A stretch of DNA of 64,000 nt from Oscillospiraceae bacterium. GTDB lineage: Bacteria > Bacillota > Clostridia > Oscillospirales > Ruminococcaceae. A model generated the notes under the pieces. It did no database searches. It had not been told where the DNA came from and saw only the letters and a program-made list of their open reading frames with translations. A program made the translations under genes and the position numbers. Position 1 is the first letter of the stretch. Each line of letters starts with the position of its first letter. This document shows, one piece after another, positions 36,965 through 45,634 of the stretch. Location of the stretch: contig CAAGJI010000003.1 of assembly GCA_900770195.1 (NCBI GenBank), positions 1-64,000 of the forward strand. Direction: 5' to 3'.

Positions 36965-37525
36965 ATGATAACAGCAGGCGATTTCAGAAACGGCGTTACA
37001 TTTGAAATGGACGGCAACGTAGTACAGGTAATTGAGTTCCAGCACGTTAAGCCGGGTAAGGGTGCGGCTTTCGTAAGAACAAAGTATAAGAACGTTATTA
37101 CAGGTGCGGTTGTTGAACAGTCTTTCAACCCTACAGCCAAGTTCCCTACTGCTTTTGTAGAACGTAAGGATATGGAATATCTCTACAATGACGGAGATAT
37201 GTACTACTTTATGGATTCTGAAACATATGAACAGACAGTAATCGAAAAGGACAAGCTTGGTCCTGCATTTGCTTTCGTTAAGGAAAACACAACAGTTAAG
37301 GTGCTTTCATACAAGGGTAACGTTTTCGGTGTTGAACCTGAATTCTTTGTTGTTCTTGAAGTTACTGATACAGACCCTGGATTCAAGGGTGATACAGCAA
37401 CAAATGCAACAAAACCTGCAACACTTGAAACAGGTGCGGAAGTCAAAGTGCCTCTCTTTATCAATCCTGGCGACAAGATTAAGATTGATACAAGAACAGG
37501 TCAGTATATGGAACGTGCAAAGTAA
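36965..37525 (+). CDS. efp: Translation elongation factor P
   Basis: This 186-residue EF-P has the KOW-like N-domain and two OB domains. The loop residue at the modification site is Lys32 in HVKPGKGAAF. EF-P relieves stalling at polyproline. The C-terminus (KIDTRTGQYMERAK) is standard. It has GGAGG upstream. Confidence 0.97.
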   Translation: MITAGDFRNGVTFEMDGNVVQVIEFQHVKPGKGAAFVRTKYKNVITGAVVEQSFNPTAKFPTAFVERKDMEYLYNDGDMYYFMDSETYEQTVIEKDKLGPAFAFVKENTTVKVLSYKGNVFGVEPEFFVVLEVTDTDPGFKGDTATNATKPATLETGAEVKVPLFINPGDKIKIDTRTGQYMERAK

Positions 37526-37581
37526 TAAGCACTTTTTCATATAGTTTTTAAAAGTAAAGACACTTTAAAAAGGAGGACTTT

Positions 37582-38109
37582 ATGAAACTTACAGAAGAAA
37601 CATCTTACCTCAAGGGTCTTATTGACGGACTTGATATTGATGCTGCCAAGAAGGAAAACAAGATAATTATAAAAATGGCTGACATTATTGCAGACCTTTC
37701 AAAGACTGTTGAAGTTTTACAGACAAGAGTCGATGACCTGACAGAACTTTGTGATGACCTTGATAAGGATCTTGGAGATGTCGAAGAAGACCTTTATTGT
37801 CTTGATGGCTATGATGACGATGACGATGAAGACTATGACGACGATGATTACGATTATGACACGGATGCCCTTGATTTTGCAGATGAAGATAAACTTGCAG
37901 ACAGCGAAGCTGATGATGCAAAGGGTGCCGGCGAAGATGATTCATATGACGTGTATGAAATCGAATGTCCTACTTGTAACCATACAATAAGTCTTACAGA
38001 TGAAGAACTTGAAGACGGTTCGGTTGAATGCCCGAATTGCGGCGAAAAGATAGAATATGATCTGAACGATATAACAATTGAAGACATTGAGTCACAGCCG
38101 GAAGAATAA
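37582..38109 (+). CDS. Acidic zinc-ribbon protein with CD1247-type N-terminus
   Basis: This 175-residue protein has three parts: an N-terminal helical segment (TSYLKGLIDGLDID...) and coiled coil to about residue 70, an extremely Asp/Glu-rich middle (about 60-125, with runs of Asp and Tyr), and a C-terminal zinc ribbon (CPTC...CPNC, about 134-154). The N-terminus resembles a short conserved Clostridia domain (CD1247-like). No function is known to me. Adjacency to efp hints at a link to translation, but that is only inference. Confidence 0.8.
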   Translation: MKLTEETSYLKGLIDGLDIDAAKKENKIIIKMADIIADLSKTVEVLQTRVDDLTELCDDLDKDLGDVEEDLYCLDGYDDDDDEDYDDDDYDYDTDALDFADEDKLADSEADDAKGAGEDDSYDVYEIECPTCNHTISLTDEELEDGSVECPNCGEKIEYDLNDITIEDIESQPEE

Positions 38110-38121
38110 TGAAAAATTCAG

Positions 38122-38148
38122 AGCGGGATATTTATCCCGCTTTTTTTA
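38122..38148 (+). terminator. Intrinsic terminator after the acidic protein gene
   Basis: AGCGGGATA pairs with TATCCCGCT around TT and is followed by seven T residues. Confidence 0.92.
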
Positions 38149-38159
38149 TAAGAAAACTA

Positions 38160-38188
38160 TTGCATTAATATCAAATATATGATATAAT
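38160..38188 (+). promoter_or_regulatory. Promoter of glyA
   Basis: TTGCAT (38160-38165) and TATAAT (38183-38188) are 17 bp apart, 33 bp before the glyA start. Confidence 0.65.
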
Positions 38189-38221
38189 GAAATACAATAA
38201 ATTTACTAAGGAGTTACTGAG

Positions 38222-39478
38222 ATGTACGAAAATATGTTGGATACAATCGGTCTTGTTGAAAGTGTTGACCCTGAAGTTGGAAAAGCAATGAATCAGGAAC
38301 TTACAAGACAGCGTTCAAACCTTGAACTTATTGCAAGTGAAAACATCGTTTCACCTGCTGTTATGGCAGCAATGGGAAGCGTTCTTACAAATAAGTATGC
38401 AGAAGGATACCCTGGAAAAAGATATTACGGCGGATGCGAATATGTTGACGTTGTTGAAACTATTGCAATTGAAAGGGCAAAAAAGCTTTTTGGTGCAAAG
38501 TATGCAAATGTTCAGCCTCATTCAGGTGCACAGGCTAACACAGCCGTTTATGTTGCACTTTTAAAGCCGGGCGATACAGTTATGGGTATGAGTCTTGACG
38601 CAGGCGGACACCTTACACACGGTTCACCTGTTAATATTTCAGGTAAATATTTTAACTTTGTTCCGTATGGTGTAAATGATGAAGGATATATTGACTATGA
38701 TGCACTTTATAAGCAGGCAAACAAATGCAGACCAAAGCTTATTGTTGCAGGTGCTTCAGCTTATCCAAGAGCAATAGATTTTGAAAAACTTTCAGAAATT
38801 GCAAGAGCAGTTGGTGCTTATTTAATGGTTGATATGGCACACATTGCAGGACTTGTTGCAGGCGGTATGCACCAGTCACCTGTACCATATGCAGACGTTG
38901 TAACAACAACAACACACAAGACTTTAAGAGGACCAAGAGGCGGTCTTATACTTACAAATAACGAATATATCGCAAAGAAAATTAATTCAGCTATATTCCC
39001 AGGAACACAGGGCGGTCCTTTAATGCACGTTATCGCAGGTAAGGCAGTATGTTTCGGCGAAGCATTAAAGCCTGAATTTACAGACTATGCAAAGCAGATT
39101 GTTGCAAATGCAAAGGTTCTTGCAGATGAACTTTTAAAATACGGTTTTAACCTTGTTTCAGGCGGTACAGATAATCACCTTATGCTTGTTGATTTAAGAC
39201 CATTCCACATTACAGGTAAAGAATTTGAAAAGCGTCTTGATGCAATTCACATCACAGCAAATAAGAACGCTATTCCGAATGACCCTGAAAAACCATTCGT
39301 TACAAGCGGTGTAAGAATTGGTACACCTGCCGTTACAACAAGAGGACTTGTTGAAGAAGATATGAAAGTTATTGCTGAATGTATGTATCTTGTTGCAGGC
39401 GAAGACTGGGAATCAAAGAAAGATGAAGCTGCTGCAAAGGTTGCTGAAATTTCTAAGAAGTATCCACTTTATGAATAA
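38222..39478 (+). CDS. glyA: Serine hydroxymethyltransferase
   Basis: This 418-residue PLP enzyme interconverts serine and glycine with THF and supplies one-carbon units, including the methylene-THF used by TrmFO. PLP-binding Lys233 lies in TTTTHKTLRGPRGG. N-terminal NLELIASENIVSPAV is typical. The spacer after it holds the palindrome cluster. Confidence 0.97.
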   Translation: MYENMLDTIGLVESVDPEVGKAMNQELTRQRSNLELIASENIVSPAVMAAMGSVLTNKYAEGYPGKRYYGGCEYVDVVETIAIERAKKLFGAKYANVQPHSGAQANTAVYVALLKPGDTVMGMSLDAGGHLTHGSPVNISGKYFNFVPYGVNDEGYIDYDALYKQANKCRPKLIVAGASAYPRAIDFEKLSEIARAVGAYLMVDMAHIAGLVAGGMHQSPVPYADVVTTTTHKTLRGPRGGLILTNNEYIAKKINSAIFPGTQGGPLMHVIAGKAVCFGEALKPEFTDYAKQIVANAKVLADELLKYGFNLVSGGTDNHLMLVDLRPFHITGKEFEKRLDAIHITANKNAIPNDPEKPFVTSGVRIGTPAVTTRGLVEEDMKVIAECMYLVAGEDWESKKDEAAAKVAEISKKYPLYE

Positions 39479-39481
39479 ATA

Positions 39482-39690
39482 AATCGCCGGAGTGCAGGCA
39501 GGGCGATAGACTGCCTGCCGAGGAGCACGAGGGCGAGAAGCCCTCGTGTGCCAACGGCACTTTGCATAAAAGCAGCGGTTAGAATTTTCTGATCGCTGTT
39601 TCTGTTTACAGCCGATTGCCTTTGGCAATTGGGATTAGGACTTTGTCCTAAATCCCAAACCCTATACCTACAGCCTTTTAAAAAAGGCTG
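39482..39690. repeat. Cluster of consecutive palindromes (composite repeat element)
   Basis: At least five perfect stem-loops follow one another in 209 bp: GCAGGCAG/CTGCCTGC (39494-39518), CACGAGGGC/GCCCTCGTG (39526-39548), GTGCC/GGCAC (39548-39560), ATTGCC/GGCAAT (39615-39629) and CAGCCTTTT/AAAAGGCTG (39671-39690). Two imperfect ones are AGCAGCG...CGCTGTT around 39571-39600 and GGGATT...AATCCC around 39631-39656. The segment is much richer in G and C than its surroundings, has no credible gene, and fills the whole glyA-rarA gap. It looks like a composite REP/BIME-like or MITE-like unit. Confidence 0.75.
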
Positions 39691-39717
39691 GCGAAAACTG
39701 ATACGGACGTGATAAAA

Positions 39718-40989
39718 ATGAATTCTCCACTTGCAGATATTATAAGACCTGAAACACTTGATGATCTGGTTGGACAAAAGCATATTTTAGGAAAAGACAA
39801 ACCGCTTAGAAAAATACTTGAATCGGGACATATTCCGAATATGATATTTTACGGACCGCCCGGTGTCGGAAAAACAACCGTTGCAAGAATAATTGCGGAT
39901 AAAACTAATATGACATTGCATAAGCTTAATGGTACAACGGCATCAACGGCGGACATAAAGGAAATTATAAAAGAAACCGATACTTTTTCGGGTATAAACG
40001 GGATTTTATTGTATCTTGATGAAATACAATATCTTAATAAAAAGCAGCAGCAGAGTATGCTTGAATTTATTGAGAACGGAAAAATAACCCTCATTGCATC
40101 AACGACAGAAAATCCCTATTTTTCAGTATTTAATGCGATACTTAGCAGAAGTACAATTTTTGAATTTAAATCAGTTTCACCCGAAGACATAAAAGGGGCT
40201 GTTAAAAGGGCTTTTTTGAAAATGGAAGAAAGTACGGGAAGTAAAATATCATATTCAGAAAAAGTTGCTGATATAATATCCTCAGGTTGCGGCGGAGATG
40301 TACGCAAGGCTATGAATACAGTTGAACTTTGTGTATATTCGGGCAAAAAAGAAGATGATGTTATAATTGTATCTGAAAATGATGCAATTGAACTTACGCA
40401 AAAAAGCAATATGCGGTATGATAAAAACGGTGACCAGCACTATGACCTTTTGTCAGCTTTGCAGAAGTCGATAAGAGGTTCAGATGAAAATGCAGCACTT
40501 TATTATCTTGCAAGGCTTGTTAAGGCAAATGACCTGCTTTCAATATGCCGCAGACTGCTTGTTATATCATCGGAAGATATAGGACTTGCATATCCGCAGG
40601 CGGTTGTTATAACGAAAGCGTGTGTTGATTCAGCGTTGCAGATAGGGTTTCCGGAAGCAAGAATACCGCTTGCAGAGGCAGTTGTGTTGCTTGCAACAGC
40701 ACCAAAGTCAAACAGTGCCTATATGGCTTTTGCAGAGGCTATGAGTGATGTTGAAAAATATGGGGCGATTGATTTTCCAAGGCATCTGCAAAATAAGCAC
40801 GCAGACGGAGAGGGTGCGTCAGTAGTCGGACAGCATTATCTTTATCCGCATAATTATAAAAATCATTATGTAAAACAGCAATATTTGCCTGATGAACTTA
40901 AATCAAGAGTATATTATAAATACGGTGAAAACAGGCAGGAAGCAGCAGCACTTGCATATAAAAGGAAAATAATTTCTGAAAGTGAATAG
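39718..40989 (+). CDS. rarA: Replication-associated recombination protein RarA (MgsA)
   Basis: This 423-residue AAA+ ATPase acts at stalled replication forks. Walker A is GPPGVGKTT (46-54), Walker B YLDEIQYLNK, and the C-terminal RarA oligomerisation block contains DLLSALQKSIRGSDENAALYYLARL. I start at ATG 39718; an in-frame GTG at 39709 is the alternative. Confidence 0.95.
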   Translation: MNSPLADIIRPETLDDLVGQKHILGKDKPLRKILESGHIPNMIFYGPPGVGKTTVARIIADKTNMTLHKLNGTTASTADIKEIIKETDTFSGINGILLYLDEIQYLNKKQQQSMLEFIENGKITLIASTTENPYFSVFNAILSRSTIFEFKSVSPEDIKGAVKRAFLKMEESTGSKISYSEKVADIISSGCGGDVRKAMNTVELCVYSGKKEDDVIIVSENDAIELTQKSNMRYDKNGDQHYDLLSALQKSIRGSDENAALYYLARLVKANDLLSICRRLLVISSEDIGLAYPQAVVITKACVDSALQIGFPEARIPLAEAVVLLATAPKSNSAYMAFAEAMSDVEKYGAIDFPRHLQNKHADGEGASVVGQHYLYPHNYKNHYVKQQYLPDELKSRVYYKYGENRQEAAALAYKRKIISESE

Positions 40990-40990
40990 C

Positions 40991-41031
40991 AAAAATACCG
41001 AAATACAGCGTGTGTTTCGGTATTTTTTTAT
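40991..41031 (+). terminator. Intrinsic terminator after rarA
   Basis: AAAAATACCGAAA pairs with TTTCGGTATTTTT around a loop of about 10 nt, ending in a T-run. Confidence 0.85.
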
Positions 41032-41447
41032 TTAAAAACAAAATATTCAGACCTGTTTTTAAGAGAATTTAAAAGCGTGTTTTACAACAGTTTGTTCATA
41101 AATAAATGCGACAGATAATAAAAATGAAAGATTTTGAGAAGTTTGTAATATTTTTAAAATAAATTGGTTTAGCACAATTTTAGGCTTTTTATCATATACA
41201 AAAGGGTAAGTGTTATATAAAAATGCCTTAAAACAGCTTAAAATTTAATAGTAAATCACTATTGTTAATAAAATAAGACTTTTGTAATGTTGAACATGAA
41301 AATCACGTGAAAATTTGAAAATATGTCTTATATATAAAGTTTTAGATTATAAAATAAACAGAGTAACAATTCATTTATAAACAGGTGGAATGTTGCATAA
41401 ATTGAAGTGCCTGCAATAGCTAAATTGCTATTTTTAGCGAAAAAGCA
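41032..41447. other. Long AT-rich region before the pectate lyase promoter
   Basis: There is no gene here. Small hairpins are present (AATAGT/ACTATT near 41248-41265; AATAGC/GCTATT at 41415-41432, followed by TTT, a possible weak terminator). The length suggests room for regulator binding ahead of a substrate-induced gene, but no operator is recognisable. Confidence 0.45.
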
Positions 41448-41476
41448 TTGACTTTTATGGTACATGTGTATATAAT
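41448..41476 (+). promoter_or_regulatory. Promoter of the pectate lyase gene
   Basis: TTGACT (41448-41453) and TATAAT (41471-41476) are 17 bp apart. The leader of about 85 nt contains a TGACCT/AGGTCA hairpin (41509-41530). Confidence 0.75.
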
Positions 41477-41568
41477 GGTAGATGTTGAACGGTATAAATT
41501 ATATAAATTGACCTAATTGTGAACAGGTCACAAGAACTACAAATAATTTAAAAGAGAGGCTAAATGCT

Positions 41569-44500
41569 ATGCAGAATTTTAAAAAAATATTGAGTGCTGT
41601 TTCAGCCCTTGCACTTAGTGCAACATCAATGGCGACAGCTGTTCCGTTTTCAGTACAGGCTGAACCGGTTCTCAGCAATGAAGTAAACTATAGCACGGGG
41701 GTTGATATTCTTGCATCATCAGCAAGTGTTTCAGTTATTGAAGCAAGCGGTGCAGAAGAATCAGCTTATGTAAAATGGGGAGCAGTAACAGGAGCTGCTG
41801 GCTACAATGTTTACTGTGATGGAAAACAGATTGATTCAATGCTTATCAGACAGTATGCAGACTGTTTCAGAGCAGATGCTGTTGGTATTAAAGCAGGTAC
41901 ACATACACTTAAAATTGTTCCTGTTATAAACGGCAAGGAAGATGCTTCAAAAGCAGCTGAAAAGTCAGTAACATCAACATCATACGACAGAACAGGTTTC
42001 GGTTGGGTAAACGGCACATCTTCAGGTGCATATAACGAAGACGGCACATTAAGAGATGGTGCAGTTGTTCTTTATGTTACAGAAGATACAAAGAATACAG
42101 TTTCACTTGACGTTGTAACAGACGGAAAAGGAAAAACAGTTTCAGCAACAGGTATTCAGAATATTTTAACAGCTTATAAAAAAGGCTATGATTCAAGACC
42201 TCTTGATATAAGAATTATCGGCGAAGTAACAGACCCTGCTGCACTTGAAGGCGGAGATCTTCTTATAAAAGGTAACAGCGATACAAAGAGACTTTCATGC
42301 GGTATTACAATTGAAGGTATCGGTGAAGATGCAACAGTAAACGGTTTCGGTATAAGACTTGCAAACGTTTCAAATGTTGAAATAAGAAACCTCGGTGTTA
42401 TGCTTGTTGATTCAGGTGAAGGCGATAACTACACACTTCAGCAGTCATGCGACCATGTATGGGTTCATAATTGTGATTCATTCTATGGTATGGCAGGCGG
42501 AGATGCTGATCAGGCAAAGGGCGACGGTGCTCTTGACTGTAAGAAGTCAACATACATCACATTCTCATACAACCACTTCTGGGATAATGGAAAATGCAAT
42601 CTTCTTGGACTTAGTGAAGATACAACAGAAGGTCTTTACATAACATATCACCATAACTGGTATGATCATTCAGATTCAAGACACCCAAGAGTAAGATTTT
42701 ATTCAGCACACGTTTATAACAACTACTATGACGGCAATGCAAAGTATGGCATTGGTTCAACAAATGGTTCTTCAGTATTCTCTGAAAACAACTATTTCAG
42801 AAACTGTAAATATCCTATGCTTACTTCTATGCAGGGTTCTGATGTAGGAGCAGGCGGTATCTTTTCAAGCGAAGATGGCGGTACAATAAAGTCATTCGGC
42901 AACTATATGGAAGGTCAGAAGGCTTATGTTCCATATCAGAACGATTCAACAGATTTTGATGCATATGAAGCTTCATCAAAGGACGAAAAAGTTCCTGATT
43001 CTGTAAAGTCAAAGCAGGGTGGAAACACATACAACAACTTTGATACAAGCAGCACAATGTATAGCTATACAGCCGACAACGCAGCAGATGTTCCTTCAAT
43101 CGTAACATCAAAGGCAGGACGTTTAAACGGCGGTGACTTTAAATATACATTTGATAATTCAGTTGATGATACAAATTATTCAGTAAATCAGGCACTTATG
43201 GCTGCACTTAAAGCTTACAAGTCACCTGTTGTTAAAATTGGCAGCGGTTTCACAGATAATACAGACCCTGTACAGCCTACAGAACCGGTTGCAACAACAG
43301 CCGTAACAACAGCAAAGCCAAATGTTACAACAGCTACAACTGTTAAAACAGAGGCAAAAACAACAGTTTCATCAACAAAGGCAACAGCTCCTGTAATAGT
43401 TTCAGGTGACATTATTTATTGTTCACCGAACGGAAACGGCGACGGTAAAACAAAAGAAACACCAACAAATGTTTTATCAGCAGTATCTTCTGTTAAGGCA
43501 GGCGGTACAATTTACCTCCTCGGCGGTACATATAAGTTTAGTGAAACAATTCTCATAGATCAGAATAATTCAGGTACAGCTTCAGCATACAAGACAATTT
43601 CAGCTTATCCTGGTGAAGATGTTGTATGGGATTTCTCAGGTCAGACAACGGACGGTTCAAGCAGAGGTGTTGTTCTTGACGGTTCATATTGGTACTGGTA
43701 CGGTTTTGAAATTACAAAGGCAGGAGATAACGGCATGCTCCTTTCAGGTAATTCAAACAAGATTGAAAAAATGGTATTCAATGACAATCAGGATACAGGA
43801 CTTCAGCTTTCAAGATACAGAACAGATGCATCAAATATAGCTGACTGGCCGACAAACAACCTTGTTCTTAACTGTACATCAAAGAACAACTGTGATGACC
43901 TTACAATGGAAAATGCAGACGGATTTGCAGCTAAACTTACATGCGGTGAGGGAAACGTATTTGACGGCTGTCTTTCATACAATAACTCAGATGATGGTTG
44001 GGATTTATTTGCAAAGTCAGCAACAGGTCCTATTGGTGTTGTAACAATTCAGAATTGTGTTGCATTCAGAAACGGTTTCACAGAATTTGGTGAAGGCTAC
44101 GGCGACTGCGACGGTAACGGCTTTAAGCTTGGCGGTTCAGGTATCGGTTCAGCACATATTGTAAAGAATTGTCTTGCTTTTGAAAACCTCCACTGCGGTT
44201 TCACAGATAACAACAACCCTAAACTTGGCAAACTTATTAATTGTACAGCAGTAAACAACAACGGTGAAGGCAAGGGTAAACCAAACTTCTCATGCTACAG
44301 ATGTACAGATCCTGGTGCGGATTTCGATAACCTTATGTCAATCTACAATGCATCAGCATTCCTTTCAGACGCTAAACTCAAGGGCGGTGCTTCAAACGAT
44401 AAATATGTTGGTACATATGCAAACGGTGTTTACTACAACAGCGGTTACTATCGTGTAGATAAAGATACAGCAATAACGAATGGTGCTAAAATTGGTACAA

Positions 44501-45072
44501 AGTATGAAGGTCCAAAGGATTCAGACTTCATCTCAATGGCGAAAGCACCTGCACAGGGAACAGATTTCCACAAAGCATGGAGAAATGCAGACGGTTTACT
44601 TAATCTTGGCGGACTTTATGAAACAGTAAAAGACGGCGAATATGGTACAATGGGTTATCATTTTGAAAAATCTGAAACACCTGTTGTAACAACTACAACA
44701 ACAGTTTCTACTACAGTAACTACAACAACTACAACAACAGCAAAGCCTGTTGAAACAAAACCTGTAACAACAGCAGCAACAACAGAAGAAGTTAAACCTA
44801 CAACAACAGTTGTAAATCCAACAGATGAACCATCAAGCGGTGAAATAACAAACTTGAAATATGGTGATGTTAACATTGATGGAAAAATAAGTATTGCGGA
44901 TGTAGTTATTCTTAACAAGTATCTTGTAAAGAGTGCAACTGTTCAGGAACAGGGTCTTGCAAATGCAGATTGCTATAAAGACGGAAAGCCTGACGCAAAT
45001 GATTCACTTACAATACTTAAAGTTATTGTTGGAACATATTCAGAAAGCGAACTTCCTGTTATCCCTGCGTAA
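41569..45072 (+). CDS. Secreted two-catalytic-domain pectate lyase (PL1 + PL9) with dockerin
   Basis: This 1167-residue secreted protein begins with a signal peptide (KK, then an Ala/Leu core, ending near ...VQA at 32). A fibronectin-III-like module (about 48-140) and a PL1 pectate lyase (about 145-520) follow. The PL1 block DHSDSRHPRVR (366-376) holds the catalytic Arg, with calcium-site Asp residues nearby. A Thr-rich linker leads to a PL9 parallel beta-helix lyase (about 613-1020; MENADGFAAKLTCGEGN and NNSDDGWDLFAK are PL9-type). After a second Thr-rich linker (about 1038-1093) comes a dockerin (about 1096-1167). Both lyases cleave polygalacturonate by calcium-dependent beta-elimination. 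The dockerin is of the same type as that of the GH48 enzyme. Confidence 0.93.
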   Translation: MQNFKKILSAVSALALSATSMATAVPFSVQAEPVLSNEVNYSTGVDILASSASVSVIEASGAEESAYVKWGAVTGAAGYNVYCDGKQIDSMLIRQYADCFRADAVGIKAGTHTLKIVPVINGKEDASKAAEKSVTSTSYDRTGFGWVNGTSSGAYNEDGTLRDGAVVLYVTEDTKNTVSLDVVTDGKGKTVSATGIQNILTAYKKGYDSRPLDIRIIGEVTDPAALEGGDLLIKGNSDTKRLSCGITIEGIGEDATVNGFGIRLANVSNVEIRNLGVMLVDSGEGDNYTLQQSCDHVWVHNCDSFYGMAGGDADQAKGDGALDCKKSTYITFSYNHFWDNGKCNLLGLSEDTTEGLYITYHHNWYDHSDSRHPRVRFYSAHVYNNYYDGNAKYGIGSTNGSSVFSENNYFRNCKYPMLTSMQGSDVGAGGIFSSEDGGTIKSFGNYMEGQKAYVPYQNDSTDFDAYEASSKDEKVPDSVKSKQGGNTYNNFDTSSTMYSYTADNAADVPSIVTSKAGRLNGGDFKYTFDNSVDDTNYSVNQALMAALKAYKSPVVKIGSGFTDNTDPVQPTEPVATTAVTTAKPNVTTATTVKTEAKTTVSSTKATAPVIVSGDIIYCSPNGNGDGKTKETPTNVLSAVSSVKAGGTIYLLGGTYKFSETILIDQNNSGTASAYKTISAYPGEDVVWDFSGQTTDGSSRGVVLDGSYWYWYGFEITKAGDNGMLLSGNSNKIEKMVFNDNQDTGLQLSRYRTDASNIADWPTNNLVLNCTSKNNCDDLTMENADGFAAKLTCGEGNVFDGCLSYNNSDDGWDLFAKSATGPIGVVTIQNCVAFRNGFTEFGEGYGDCDGNGFKLGGSGIGSAHIVKNCLAFENLHCGFTDNNNPKLGKLINCTAVNNNGEGKGKPNFSCYRCTDPGADFDNLMSIYNASAFLSDAKLKGGASNDKYVGTYANGVYYNSGYYRVDKDTAITNGAKIGTKYEGPKDSDFISMAKAPAQGTDFHKAWRNADGLLNLGGLYETVKDGEYGTMGYHFEKSETPVVTTTTTVSTTVTTTTTTTAKPVETKPVTTAATTEEVKPTTTVVNPTDEPSSGEITNLKYGDVNIDGKISIADVVILNKYLVKSATVQEQGLANADCYKDGKPDANDSLTILKVIVGTYSESELPVIPA

Positions 45073-45097
45073 ATTGTAAAAATGATAAAAATATATG

Positions 45098-45127
45098 AAA
45101 ACCGCCTTTTCAGGCGGTTTTCTTTTT
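45098..45127 (+). terminator. Intrinsic terminator after the pectate lyase gene
   Basis: AAAACCGCC pairs with GGCGGTTTT around TTTTCA and is followed by TCTTTTTTT. Confidence 0.92.
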
Positions 45128-45219
45128 TTATTTACACTTTAAATTTTTAGCTTCCAACTTTAAAAATAAAATAAAACAGCCTGTTTTACAAATTTATTAA
45201 AGTAAAACGACTGAAATGA

Positions 45220-45248
45220 TTGAAATATTTAAAAACAAGTGATATAAT
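45220..45248 (+). promoter_or_regulatory. Promoter of the first PII gene
   Basis: TTGAAA (45220-45225) and TATAAT (45243-45248) are 17 bp apart. Confidence 0.7.
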
Positions 45249-45295
45249 TTAGAATGCAGATTTTTACAATAAAACATACGAAAGGGAGTTATTAT

Positions 45296-45634
45296 ATGAA
45301 AAAAATTGAAGCAATTATACGACCTGAAAAACTTGAAGAACTGAAAGTAAAACTTATGAATGCAGGAATTACAGGCATAACAATAAGTCAGGTTAATGGT
45401 TGCGGTCACCAGAAAGGTTTTACTAAAAAAATAAGAGGGAATGATGTTTATTTAAATACACTCTACAAAGTATGTGTTATGACAGTTGTTCCTGATGAAA
45501 AGATGGACGAAGTAGTTGATATAATAATCGATGTTGACAGAACAGAAAAAATCGGTGACGGAAAAATATTTATATCAGATATTGATGAATGCATAAGAAT
45601 AAGAACAGGTGAAAAAGGCGAAAAAGCCCTTTAA
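45296..45634 (+). CDS. PII nitrogen-regulatory protein, copy 1
   Basis: This 112-residue PII protein senses 2-oxoglutarate and ATP/ADP. The B-loop IGDGKIFI and C-loop IRIRTGE are intact, and Gln39 and Lys58, which bind 2-oxoglutarate and ATP in E. coli GlnB, are present. The uridylylated Tyr51 is replaced by Val (RGNDVYLN), so the E. coli type of control is not possible. AAAGGGAG precedes the start; a 14-codon upstream extension is not PII-like. Its stop shares a TTAA palindrome with the stop of the convergent kinase gene. Confidence 0.93.
   Translation: MKKIEAIIRPEKLEELKVKLMNAGITGITISQVNGCGHQKGFTKKIRGNDVYLNTLYKVCVMTVVPDEKMDEVVDIIIDVDRTEKIGDGKIFISDIDECIRIRTGEKGEKAL

Noticed and set aside
39413..39783. 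Minus-strand open frames of 71 and 104 codons rich in Arg and Pro
   Set aside because: They lie on the palindrome cluster and the ends of glyA and rarA. No start signal or protein-like composition is present.
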